In this document: one piece after another, positions 54,682-62,741 of the stretch
How the letters are laid out: each line of letters begins with the position of its first letter
Numbering within the stretch: the first letter of the stretch is position 1
Origin: JASLEW01 sp963732005
GTDB lineage: Bacteria; Acidobacteriota; Thermoanaerobaculia; Multivoradales; UBA5704
DNA: 64,000 nucleotides
Direction of reading: 5' to 3'
Assembly (NCBI GenBank): GCA_963732005.1
Contig: CAVSXT010000005.1
Coordinates: 2,914,001-2,978,000 of the forward strand
Translations under genes and position numbers: made by a program
The notes under the pieces: generated by a model
What the model saw: only the letters and a program-made list of their open reading frames with translations
What the model was told of the DNA's origin: nothing
Databases searched by the model: none

Positions 54682-56142
54682 ATGCGCATTCACTATGCGT
54701 ATGGACGATCCCTGGCGGACCTGGAGGAAGCCGACGGCGGGGCGGCCGGCGACGCCGTGCTGACCGAAAAGGAAGGTGCCGCCGGGCACCGGTCGCCGCT
54801 GCTGCTTGCCAGGCTGCGCAGCGGGGCGCTCGACGCCGACGCCATCGCCCACGAGGTGGTGCCCGACCTGGTGCGCCACTGCCCGGTCTGGCAGGCGGCC
54901 GACGAAGAGCTGCGGCGGCTGCGGCGGGAGGTGCGGCATTGGGACGAGGTGATCGTCGCCATGGAGGGCGCTGATGCCCCGGCGCTTTGGGCAAGGCTCG
55001 GTGGCCTGAGCCAGGACGCGCAGCTCCGGGCGGTCGACGAGGACGAGAAATATCACCACTGGGGGCTCTGCCGCCTGCTGCTGGCCGCGGGCCTGGAGGA
55101 GGCGGCGGCCGGGCGCGCGGCGCGGGCGGCGCGGCTCGCGTTGCTCGCGGTCCGGATCTCCCGCCATCTCGGCGAGGGATACGACGCGGCCTGGGTGGCG
55201 GACCTGACGGCGATCGGCTTGGCCCGGTTGGGCATGGCGCGCCGCCTGCTGGGCGAGCCGCATTCGGCGGGCCAGGCTTTCGCGGCCGCGGGGACGTGGT
55301 GCGCGCGCGGCACGGGCGATCCCCAGGTGGAAGCGCAGATCCTGGCGCAGGAGGCGGTGCTGCGCCGCGACCAGCGGCGGCTCGGCGAGGCGGTGGCCCT
55401 GCTCGAGCGGGTGGAAGCGCTGCTGGGCGGCGAGGAATGGGCGGTCGCCGGCGGCGAGCTCGAAGGGATGAGCGGGGCCGAGCTGCTGCTGCAGAAGGCG
55501 TGGTGCCTGCACCACCTGGGAAGACCCGAGGCGGCGGCGCCGCTGCTGGCGGCGGCCGCGAGCCGGCTGGGCGAGAGCCGCGGCGGGGCGGCGGCGGCGC
55601 TACGCACCTGGCTGTGGTGCGGCGAGGTCTGGTCGGCCATCGCGCTGGGGCGTGTCGAGGAGGCGGACGGCAGGCTCGCCGCGGCGGTCGAGCGGGCGGC
55701 GGCCCTGGGCCAGGCCGAGGTGCCGGTGCTGCTCGGCCGGGCGGGAGCGCGCCTGCGGCTCGCCGGCGGCGACCGGCAGGCGGCCAAACGGCAGCTGGAC
55801 GCGGCGGCGCTGGCGCTGGTCGCGCACCAGGCCGGGATCGAAGCCGGGCTCACCTGGCTGGACCTCGCGAGCGTGTTCCTCGAAGAGCGGGACGACGCGG
55901 CGCTCCGCGATCTCGCCGACCAGGTCCTGCCGGCCTTCGGCCCGGCCGAGGTCGGGCGCGATGCGATGGCGAGCCTGCTGCTGTTCCAGCAGGCGTGCAG
56001 GGAGGGCAGGCTGACGGCCGAGCTGATCGCGGTGCTCGCCTCGCGCCTCGAGGAAGCGCGCCGGCCATCGCTCGCCTGGTGGAGCGCGCCGCCGGCGGCG
56101 GCGCGGGCGGAGGGCGAGGTCGCACCGGCCGGCCGGTCCTAG
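54682..56142 (+). CDS. TPR protein of the zinc-finger/TPR family, finger degenerate
   Basis: ATG 54682 (start uncertain; an in-frame GTG lies near 54760) gives 486 aa. The N-terminus has HEVVPDLVRHCPVWQAADEE, where one finger Cys has become Trp. After it comes a long helical TPR-like body (LALLAVRISRHLGEGYDAAW, LLLQKAWCLHHLGRPEAAAP). It is related in layout to the proteins at 57541 and 62742. I infer a sensor or anti-sigma-like partner of the small sigma-like and XRE proteins just downstream. Confidence 0.65.
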   Translation: MRIHYAYGRSLADLEEADGGAAGDAVLTEKEGAAGHRSPLLLARLRSGALDADAIAHEVVPDLVRHCPVWQAADEELRRLRREVRHWDEVIVAMEGADAPALWARLGGLSQDAQLRAVDEDEKYHHWGLCRLLLAAGLEEAAAGRAARAARLALLAVRISRHLGEGYDAAWVADLTAIGLARLGMARRLLGEPHSAGQAFAAAGTWCARGTGDPQVEAQILAQEAVLRRDQRRLGEAVALLERVEALLGGEEWAVAGGELEGMSGAELLLQKAWCLHHLGRPEAAAPLLAAAASRLGESRGGAAAALRTWLWCGEVWSAIALGRVEEADGRLAAAVERAAALGQAEVPVLLGRAGARLRLAGGDRQAAKRQLDAAALALVAHQAGIEAGLTWLDLASVFLEERDDAALRDLADQVLPAFGPAEVGRDAMASLLLFQQACREGRLTAELIAVLASRLEEARRPSLAWWSAPPAAARAEGEVAPAGRS

Positions 56143-56282
56143 CGAGGCGTGCTCGGCGACGCGCTTGCCGATCGCGTGCTGCGCCGGCATGCCAAGGCGA
56201 GAATGCGGTGGGCGTCGCGACCTGGCGGTGACGACGGCAACCGTCGGGCAGCGGCGCGCGGGCCGCCTGGAGGAGACACGGG

Positions 56283-56669
56283 ATGGAAGGCGTCGAGTTG
56301 GGGTCGGACATGGTCACGGAGGTGGTGGCGCGGATCCGGCCGGAGCTGCGACAGCTGCTATGGCGGTATGGGATCCCCGTGGCGAGCATGGTGGATGTGC
56401 TGGCCCGAGCGCTCGTGGCCGCGGCGGACACCTGGGAGGAGGGCGCCGACCGGGAGGATTGGGTGCTGGCGGCGGTGGAGCTGGAATGCAGTGCCTTTCG
56501 GCGGGGCGCCACGGGCGACCGGCGGCAGGGCTCGCGGTGCGCCGATCGGCGCCAGGGCGCGCGGTGCGCCGAGGGGCGGCGAGGCCGCTTGCCGCCGGCG
56601 GGGAGGGCAGTGTGGCGACCGGCGCCGAGGTTGGTCGAGCCGCCAGGAAGGGGCGACCGTGCCCGCTAG
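56283..56669 (+). CDS. Small sigma region-2-like protein
   Basis: The first 75 residues (VTEVVARIRPELRQLLWRYG, then VASMVDVLARALVAAADTWE and EDWVLAAVELECSAFRR) resemble region 2 of ECF sigma factors. There is no region 4, only an Arg/Gly-rich tail with an imperfect repeat (RRQGSRCADRRQGARCAEG). It overlaps the XRE gene downstream. It could be a decayed sigma factor or a region-2-only regulator. Confidence 0.5.
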   Translation: MEGVELGSDMVTEVVARIRPELRQLLWRYGIPVASMVDVLARALVAAADTWEEGADREDWVLAAVELECSAFRRGATGDRRQGSRCADRRQGARCAEGRRGRLPPAGRAVWRPAPRLVEPPGRGDRAR

Positions 56670-56913
56670 TGCGAAATCGATCCACACTGCCGAGTATCGC
56701 CGGATGCTCGCCGGGCTGCGTGAGGCGAGGAAGCGAGCCGGGCTCAGCCAGGCCGCGGTGGCCGCATGCTTCGAGCGGCCGCAGTCCTTCGTTTCCAAGT
56801 GCGAATCCGGCGAGCGCCGGATCGACGCCATCGAGCTGCGGAGGTTCGCCGCGCTCTACCGGCAGCCAGTCGCCTACTTCCTTAACGAGCCGGCGGAGTG
56901 GCCGTCGGCGTGA
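56659..56913 (+). CDS. XRE-family regulator
   Basis: GTG 56659, with GGAAGGGG upstream and overlapping the previous stop, gives 84 aa that are almost entirely an HTH_3 domain: LREARKRAGLSQAAVAACFE, then RPQSFVSKCESGERRIDAIE and LRRFAALYRQPVAYFL. It is a typical small repressor, translationally coupled to the sigma-like gene. Confidence 0.85.
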   Translation: MPASAKSIHTAEYRRMLAGLREARKRAGLSQAAVAACFERPQSFVSKCESGERRIDAIELRRFAALYRQPVAYFLNEPAEWPSA

Positions 56914-56974
56914 GGGCGGGAGAGGCTGGCGCCAGGCCCGCGGCACCAGGGGCCGGGCGATGGAAAGGAGACGC

Positions 56975-57484
56975 ATGAGGCGCTGGATGACGTGGCTGGC
57001 CTTGGCGTGCGCGGTGGGGGCGGCCGGTGCGCGAGCGGCGGCGAGCGGCGGCCCGCTTGCGATGAGCCGAGCCTGGGTGATCGTGCCGGGAGAGGCTATC
57101 GGGCCGATCCGTCTCGGGATGTCTCGGGACGAGGTGCGGGCCGCGGTGGGTGAACCGGAGCGGACGAGCTTGGGAGGGTGGGAGTACCTGAGCGGCGGCT
57201 ATGCGGTGCTGTTCAGCACGCCCCGCCAGACGGTGAGCGCGATCCTCGGCGGCGATGCAGGGTATCCGCACGGGGAACTGGCCAAGGCTTTCGTGGCCAG
57301 GACACGCGAGGGGATCGGGATGGGCTCGACGCGGGCCGAGGTGATCGCGGCGCTTGGCGAGCCGGCCGTCGCGACGGGAGTCGGCGCTGGCGGCGAGGTG
57401 CTTTCGTATCGAGGGCTCGTCCTCATGTTGGTCGACGGGCGGGTGGCGCATGTGACGGTGCGGGCGCGCCCGGCGTCGCGTTGA
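56975..57484 (+). CDS. Exported protein with two BamE/OmlA-like repeats
   Basis: ATG 56975 follows GAAAGGAG. The 169-aa product has a signal peptide (WMTWLALACAVGAAGARAA) and two copies of a SmpA/OmlA-like motif: IGPIRLGMSRDEVRAAVGEP and GIGMGSTRAEVIAALGEP. Such domains occur in small periplasmic or outer-membrane proteins. It sits between the XRE and zinc-finger/TPR genes of one apparent operon. Confidence 0.7.
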   Translation: MRRWMTWLALACAVGAAGARAAASGGPLAMSRAWVIVPGEAIGPIRLGMSRDEVRAAVGEPERTSLGGWEYLSGGYAVLFSTPRQTVSAILGGDAGYPHGELAKAFVARTREGIGMGSTRAEVIAALGEPAVATGVGAGGEVLSYRGLVLMLVDGRVAHVTVRARPASR

Positions 57485-57540
57485 GTACGGCAGCGTCCGG
57501 CGCGGCGTTGAGGGTCTGCTTGGGCATCTCGGGAGGACCG

Positions 57541-58878
57541 GTGAGGATCGACGACGGACACCTGGACGAAACGGACCTGAACGATCTCGCCGCCTGGCGG
57601 CTGCCGGCGGAGCGCAGCCGGCGCATCGTGGCGCATCTCGCCGGGGCCTGCGCCGTGTGCGTGGCGCGGTTCCAGGCGCGCCTGGAGTGGCAGGAGCGCG
57701 GAGGCGCCTGGGTAGGCGCTTCCGACGGCGCCGGGGTGGGCGCCTACGAAGGCGCGGTGCTCGCGGCGATGATCAGGAGCCATGCTGCTGCCCGGGCCGA
57801 GCAGGCGATGCGCGAGGCCGGGGCGGCGCTCTGGGAGGGCCTGCGGGAGAGCCCGCCGGGGAGGCGGGTGACGGTGGTGCTGAACTCGCGGCGCTACCGC
57901 ACCGCCGGGGTCGTCGAGGCGCTGCTGCGCGACTACCGGGCGGGCGGCTGGCGGGAGCCACGGGAGGGGTTGGCGCTCGCCGAGCTGGCCGTTGCCTTGG
58001 CCGAGCGGGTGGAGCCGGGCGGGCGGAGCGCGGAGCGGCTGGCCGACCTGCGGGGCGAGGCGCAGGCGATCGCGGCCGATGCGCTGCGGCTGGCGGGCCG
58101 CGCCCGCGAGGCGGCGAAGCTGCTGGTGCAGGCGGCGAGGACGCTCGCCGCCGGCAGCGGCGACCCGCTGCTGGAGGGCATGGTGCTGCGCTGCGCCGGC
58201 GGCATCTGGCGGGCGCTGCGGCAGCCGCGGCGGACGGTGGCGGCCTTTCGCCGCGCCGAGCAGGTCTACCGGCGGATCGGCGAGCTGCATCTGGCGGCGC
58301 AAGCGATGGTGGCGCGCTCCGAGGCCATCGGCCATTTCCACCCGGAGTGGGGGCTACGGCTGGTGCGGCGGGCGATCCCGGCGATTGACGGCAAGCGCGA
58401 TCCCGAGCTCGAGCTGTCGGCGCGCCACGGCCTGGCGTGGTACCTCAACGACGCCGGCCAGGGGCTTGCGGCGCGGGCGGAGGTGGCGCGGAACGCGGAG
58501 CTCTATCACCGGGGCGGGGATGCGGCCCGCTGTTCGCGCGCCTGGCTCGAGGGTAGGATCGGCCGGTCGCTGTACGAGCTCGACGGGGCGAGGCGGTGGT
58601 ACGAGCGGGCATGGGCGGGCTTCGCGGAGCTCGAGATGCCGGGCCACCTGACGATGCTCGCGATCGACCGCGCCGAGCTGCAGGTGGCGGCGGGGGAGCC
58701 CGCAGCCGCCGCGGCGCTGCTCGGCAAGACGATGGCGATGGCCCGCGGCGTGGGCGCGGCGGCCGAGACGCGACGGGCGCTGGGGACGCTGCGGGCGGCG
58801 GTGGCGGCCGGGCGAGGGGAGCGGGGGGACTTCCGGCGGGCGGCGCTGGCGGTGCGGCGGTCTTGGGCGGCGGGGTGA
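57541..58878 (+). CDS. Zinc-finger (HxxxCxxC) TPR protein
   Basis: GTG 57541 (GGGAGGACC upstream) gives 445 aa. The N-terminus IVAHLAGACAVCVARFQ contains the HxxxCxxC finger found in zf-HC2-type anti-sigma factors. The rest is a helical TPR-like region (LALAELAVALAERVEPGG, LAWYLNDAGQGLAARAEVAR, LAIDRAELQVAAGEPAAAAA). No transmembrane segment is seen, so it would be a cytoplasmic anti-sigma-like sensor. The protein at 62742 is a close paralog, and 48655-48905 is a remnant of a third. Confidence 0.75.
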   Translation: MRIDDGHLDETDLNDLAAWRLPAERSRRIVAHLAGACAVCVARFQARLEWQERGGAWVGASDGAGVGAYEGAVLAAMIRSHAAARAEQAMREAGAALWEGLRESPPGRRVTVVLNSRRYRTAGVVEALLRDYRAGGWREPREGLALAELAVALAERVEPGGRSAERLADLRGEAQAIAADALRLAGRAREAAKLLVQAARTLAAGSGDPLLEGMVLRCAGGIWRALRQPRRTVAAFRRAEQVYRRIGELHLAAQAMVARSEAIGHFHPEWGLRLVRRAIPAIDGKRDPELELSARHGLAWYLNDAGQGLAARAEVARNAELYHRGGDAARCSRAWLEGRIGRSLYELDGARRWYERAWAGFAELEMPGHLTMLAIDRAELQVAAGEPAAAAALLGKTMAMARGVGAAAETRRALGTLRAAVAAGRGERGDFRRAALAVRRSWAAG

Positions 58879-58879
58879 G

Positions 58880-59090
58880 GGGGGGGTGGGGGCCCGGCAA
58901 GCTCCACTGCGGCTGTGGAAGCTGCCCGGGTAAGGAAGCTCCGGGCCACCCACTCGTCCGCCTCCCCAGACCTCTCCCACACCCGTTGGAAATCCCTGGC
59001 CGCCGAATACGCGCCCAAGGGATTGCCGCAGCTACGCACAGCCGCGACGGCGAGGGTAACCAACCCAAGAAGAGGGGAGGAGCATGACCG
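58880..59090 (-). repeat. Block shared with the IS21 element tail
   Basis: In reverse orientation this stretch matches the non-coding part of the IS21 element at about 11990-12165: GGGATTTCCAACGGGTGTGG is present in both, with CGGCTGTGCGTAGCTG and GTGGCCCGGAGCTT. Here no transposase genes follow, so it is a remnant of a related element. The rest of the gap to 59313 holds no intact gene. Confidence 0.7.
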
Positions 59091-59313
59091 ACCTGGCGCC
59101 AAGTCCTGTCGTGCAGTTCGACCAGGCGCATCAAGCGGTGCTCGGCGTTCCTGACCGTGGCGAAGGCCTCTGCAACCAGCCTGGGGCACTGTACCTCGCC
59201 GAAGGCCTGCTAATAAAGCCGGGCTAGGCGGCGCGGTCTCCCGCCAGAGCGCTGCCCGACCAGATGACCAAGAAGTCGTCAACATAGGGCTGTGGGCATG
59301 CTTCTATATGCAG

Positions 59314-59342
59314 TTGACTAACAACGCCCAGGTCTTATATCG
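59314..59342 (+). promoter_or_regulatory. Sigma-70-type promoter
   Basis: TTGACT (59314-59319) is followed after 17 bp by TATATC (59337-59342), in an AT-richer island just ahead of the membrane-protein operon. Confidence 0.5.
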
Positions 59343-59353
59343 TTCAATGAAAC

Positions 59354-59890
59354 TTGCCTCTAGCGCTTGTGCCTGCGCCCGCCGTGAAGAGCATCTTGCC
59401 GTTCGTCGTGGTCGCGGCAACCATCGGAATCTTCTTCGCCGTGGAGATCCGGTCTCCAGCCCCGGATCCGTCAGCCCTGCTTGCGGGTAGCTTGCCGACG
59501 GTCAAGCAGAAGGCGATCGACATTGTCGTCGACCTCACCAAGCTGCTGATGACCTGGAGCGTGGCCGTCATTGGCGCGATGGCCTACTTCCTCAAGAGCG
59601 CGCTCGAAGGGAAAATATTGCTGCGCCGGCGAGGACTGCTGACAGCGGAGCTGGTGATTCTGTGCTCGGTGTTCTCTCTCTTCTTCGGTCACCTGGTGTT
59701 CAACGCCATTCTAAACATGCTTGCGCTCGACATCTTCAGCGTCCAAGACACCGCGCTCGTTACCTGGGGTATTGCCCAGTACTGCGCGTTTCTGGCCTCG
59801 TTGGCGCTCTTTGGCCTGTACGTTCATTTCACGTATTGGCCGGAGTCGCAGGAGCCTCATCATCATCGCCAGCGGGCGAGGAGGGAGTGA
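59354..59890 (+). CDS. Four-helix membrane protein, unknown function
   Basis: The frame from TTG 59354 (GTG starts near 59366 and 59381 are also possible) gives up to 178 aa with four hydrophobic helices: LPFVVVAATIGIFFAVEI, LLMTWSVAVIGAMAYFL, LVILCSVFSLFFGHLVF and CAFLASLALFGLYVHFTYW. The tail is His/Arg-rich. It overlaps the PEGA-domain gene by one base (TGATG), so they are co-translated. No family is recognised. Confidence 0.6.
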   Translation: MPLALVPAPAVKSILPFVVVAATIGIFFAVEIRSPAPDPSALLAGSLPTVKQKAIDIVVDLTKLLMTWSVAVIGAMAYFLKSALEGKILLRRRGLLTAELVILCSVFSLFFGHLVFNAILNMLALDIFSVQDTALVTWGIAQYCAFLASLALFGLYVHFTYWPESQEPHHHRQRARRE

Positions 59891-60600
59891 TGCTCAAGGT
59901 ATTCGCCACATCAGTGTTCTTGGCCTTCCTGTATTCTTCGGCCGGGCGCGCAGACGATCTCATTGTTCAGCTCAGGTCGCAGCCTGGCGCCGTGAACGGC
60001 GAGCCCCTTTATGTCGATGGGGGGCTGGTGGGCCTCGTGGGCGACGCCTTCCGACTTTCGTCAGGCCAGCATGAAGCGAGATTTAGCGGCAAATACGGTT
60101 ACTCGTTCAGGTTGACACTGGAGGTGTCACGCGAGGCCGCCAGTGTTTCGGCGCACGAGGCGAGACGCTGGGGCGATTGCGTGGGCGATCGGGTCGACCA
60201 CCATGTTGTTCAGGAGTGGCACTCCCCTGAAGTCAGGAAGCTTCAGGATGGCGGTCTCACTCGGTGGGAAGTGGTGGTTCCAGATCCCAGCTATTTGCAG
60301 GAGGGGGGTCCAAACTCGGACTGCGTCCTCCTGAAAGGAATGGTCAAGCTCCGCGAACTAGGCAGCGTAGCGCTTGCCATATCGTCCATTCCCGTCGGAG
60401 CTGCCGTGTATATCAATGGCAGAAAGAGCGCGGCGACCAACACCACCCTCGCGGTGCCATTCTTCGAGAATCAGAAGACGATTCGCGTTCTCCTACGTAA
60501 GCCGGGTTATGTTACCTGCGGTGCCGAGATCAGCACCGAGATCAACCACAACTCGGTCAGCTGCACACTTGTGGCCTTGCCCACACCTCACGGTTCATAG
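59890..60600 (+). CDS. Exported PEGA-domain protein
   Basis: ATG 59890 begins a 236-aa protein with a signal peptide (VFATSVFLAFLYSSAGRA). The C-terminus (ISSIPVGAAVYINGRKSAAT, then VLLRKPGYVTC) is a PEGA domain, a small beta fold of surface or exported proteins. Several Cys are present in the middle. It is coupled to the four-helix membrane protein upstream and may form a membrane-associated pair with it. Confidence 0.7.
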   Translation: MLKVFATSVFLAFLYSSAGRADDLIVQLRSQPGAVNGEPLYVDGGLVGLVGDAFRLSSGQHEARFSGKYGYSFRLTLEVSREAASVSAHEARRWGDCVGDRVDHHVVQEWHSPEVRKLQDGGLTRWEVVVPDPSYLQEGGPNSDCVLLKGMVKLRELGSVALAISSIPVGAAVYINGRKSAATNTTLAVPFFENQKTIRVLLRKPGYVTCGAEISTEINHNSVSCTLVALPTPHGS

Positions 60601-60744
60601 AAACCGGCAGTCGATTCGAGAGCTGCCAGCCAACCCTGGCGGCGAACCGCGAACGCAGAAAACCCGGCAGCGTCGGCGAGTGGATCCCTTGGCGCCTACA
60701 GATCCGGGTGAGGCCCTCGGCCCTCGTCGCCACCGGAGGTGTAT

Positions 60745-61200
60745 TCAGCGGGGGCTCGGCGCGCGAGCTGCGGTGGGTCGGGGCGCATTGCGGATCTGAG
60801 CGGCGTCCACCAGGTGGAGCTTCTCGGCGAAGGAGAAGGCGTTGACGGTCGTCGCGAGCTCGGCCGGATCGGCGCCGATCTGGCGCGTGCAGGCGGCGAA
60901 TTCCGGGAGGTCGGAGAGGTAGTCGCCGAGCCGGTGGATGTGGAAGGTCTCGAGCTCCTGGGGATCGCGCAGCAGGTCGAGGATCAGGTCGTAGGGCTCG
61001 GCGGCGAGGCCGCGGGTTGTCCGCGGGTCGCTGCGGACGACCACCGACTCGTAGAGGTCGAGCGAGCGGCTGAGCTGCTGGGTGTAGTTGAAGGGGCCAT
61101 GGGTGCGGTCGGCGCGCGCGCCGCGGGTTTGCAGGCGAACGATGACCGCTGGCGGGAGGGTGATGATGAGGCGGTCGGAACGGCCGGGTCGGTTCACCAT
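60745..61200 (-). CDS. RHH-like paralog A of a three-gene cluster
   Basis: ATG 61200 gives 151 aa. The N-terminus (LIITLPPAVIVRLQTRGARA, then FNYTQQLSRSLDLYESVV) has the strand-helix-helix look of a ribbon-helix-helix domain. The C-terminus ends FAEKLHLVDAAQIRNAP. It is clearly paralogous to the protein at 62025-62450, sharing RGAR-GPFNYT, LETFHIHRLGDYL/LEDFHILRLGDYL and KLHLVDAAQIR. I do not know the family. Confidence 0.55.
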   Translation of the reverse strand: MVNRPGRSDRLIITLPPAVIVRLQTRGARADRTHGPFNYTQQLSRSLDLYESVVVRSDPRTTRGLAAEPYDLILDLLRDPQELETFHIHRLGDYLSDLPEFAACTRQIGADPAELATTVNAFSFAEKLHLVDAAQIRNAPRPTAARAPSPR

Positions 61201-61354
61201 GGGTCGGTCTCTATGGCGGGTTTGGCGCCGGTGGCGGTTCGGCAGGGTCGGGGTAGTAGTGGACAAAACCATAACATAGGCTGGTCGTGAGGGCGAGGCG
61301 AGGGTGGGGGCGCCTTTCGCGCGAGCCGCTGGTGCAGGGTTGGGTGGCGCTACC

Positions 61355-61981
61355 TCAGGGCTCGAGTGGAGGGCGCACCCACGACTGTGCTGCGTTGACC
61401 GGATCCATGATCGCCCCGCCCGTCTTGAGATCTAGCATCTTCACGAGATCCGCGAGATCGGCGTACTGGACCGAGGCGCGAGACTCCTGGTTGCGTTGCC
61501 GCATTTGAGGCGAGCTGTGGTACTCGACGGCCCACCGCTCGGACAAGCCGCCGGAGCTGGAGTTTGCTGGCCTCGAGATGGGGATGATTCGCAGGTAGGC
61601 GAGGCCTTTGAGGCGCGCGACTCGGCGGTTCAGGATGTGATCGAGGACGACAGGGCGAAGGTCCTCGGTGGGAAAAGCCTGCGCATAGGCTTGCCGATAG
61701 GCCCCGAAGTCGACATGCACCCAGACTTGGCGCGGTGCGTGGAAGATGCTGGCTCCGGTCATCTGCCAGATCGGCAAACGAGCGTCGCGGTCGGGCGGGT
61801 CGTGAGCCTCGATCAACCAGGCTCGCTTGGCGGTGCCGCCGCCGAGCGGCGCGACGATACGGCCGACATGCCGTTCGATCGCGGCTTCGTCCCGCGCGCC
61901 GATGGCGACGTACAGGCAAGGAGGCAATCCCGACCGTTGCGGTATTCGAACCGCCTCGTGGTCGATCTCGCCGGTTGTCAT
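61355..61981 (-). CDS. Unrecognised protein between the RHH-like paralogs
   Basis: The 208-aa product (MTTGEIDHEAVRIPQRSG...) contains LPPCLYVAIGARDEAAIERH, GTAKRAWLIEAHDPPDRDA and VWVHVDFGAYRQAYAQAFP. It has no signal peptide or transmembrane segment. Its place between two paralogous RHH-like genes on the same strand suggests a functional cluster, perhaps toxin-antitoxin-like. No catalytic motif is evident. Confidence 0.5.
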   Translation of the reverse strand: MTTGEIDHEAVRIPQRSGLPPCLYVAIGARDEAAIERHVGRIVAPLGGGTAKRAWLIEAHDPPDRDARLPIWQMTGASIFHAPRQVWVHVDFGAYRQAYAQAFPTEDLRPVVLDHILNRRVARLKGLAYLRIIPISRPANSSSGGLSERWAVEYHSSPQMRQRNQESRASVQYADLADLVKMLDLKTGGAIMDPVNAAQSWVRPPLEP

Positions 61982-62024
61982 TCTTGGCCTTGTGGTTGGC
62001 GCGGGCCGGCGCGGGCCGGCAGCC

Positions 62025-62450
62025 TCAGCGGGGCGGGGCGTGGCGGATCTGGGCGGCGTCCACCAGGTGGAGCTTCTCGGCGAACGGATAGTTGTTGAGG
62101 GCGTCGCAAAACGGGCGCGGGTCGAGCTGGCGCTGGCGCGCCTGGTCTTGAAACGCCCGGAGCTCGAAGAGATAGTCGCCGAGGCGGAGGATGTGGAAGT
62201 CCTCGAGCTCCAGCGGTTCGGTCAGGATCTCGAGCACCAGCTCGTAGTGGTCGGGCGGCATGCCGGCGGTGCGGCGCGGATCGCTCCTGCCGAGCACGGA
62301 GTCGTAGAGCTCCATGGTGCGGATGAGCTGGTTGGTGTAGTTGAAGGGACCGTGGCCCTTGTCGCTGCGCGCGCCGCGGGTTTCGAGGGTCCGGCGGAGC
62401 TTGGGCGCCAGCGAGACGGTCGAGCGGCTGGAGCGCTGGCGCGGCGGCAT
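62025..62450 (-). CDS. RHH-like paralog B of a three-gene cluster
   Basis: The 141-aa product (MPPRQRSSRSTVSLAPKLRR...) has an N-terminal RHH-like pattern and FNYTNQLIRTMELYDSVLGR, then LEDFHILRLGDYLFELRAFQ and the shared end KLHLVDAAQIRHAPPR. It is the first gene of the minus-strand cluster, ending 44 bp before the middle gene. AT-rich repeats lie just upstream. Confidence 0.55.
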   Translation of the reverse strand: MPPRQRSSRSTVSLAPKLRRTLETRGARSDKGHGPFNYTNQLIRTMELYDSVLGRSDPRRTAGMPPDHYELVLEILTEPLELEDFHILRLGDYLFELRAFQDQARQRQLDPRPFCDALNNYPFAEKLHLVDAAQIRHAPPR

Positions 62451-62454
62451 GGCG

Positions 62455-62491
62455 GATAGTTTATCGGAAATGCATGCAACACATGCAACAC
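62455..62491. promoter_or_regulatory. Operator-like repeats upstream of the RHH-like cluster
   Basis: GATA-GTT-TATC (62455-62465) is a small dyad, and ATGCAACAC occurs twice in perfect tandem (62474-62482 and 62483-62491), right ahead of the first RHH-like gene. RHH proteins commonly bind short tandem sites, so this may be an autoregulatory operator. Confidence 0.5.
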
Positions 62492-62741
62492 CAGGAACGC
62501 CAGCCTTTCTGGCCTTTCTCCGGTTACCGGCACTTGGCTGACGATGGGCAAGCGGCGAGGCCCGCGGTGGCGGCGGCGCGCAAGCCGAAGGCGAAAGCCG
62601 CCCGGCTGGCAGTTGCGTTGGAAAGCCTGTTGTTGTTCCGTTGAATCATCGATCAGCTTGACGCTTCATCATCCGGGGGGCTGTCCCGGAAAGGGGGGCT
62701 CGAAGCAACTCTCATGCAGTGGCGAGAATCCGGGAGGGTGT

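Noticed and set aside
59221..59305. YVDDF, a reverse-transcriptase-like motif, on the minus strand
   Set aside because: Only a few residues match before a stop, and no other RT motifs are found nearby.
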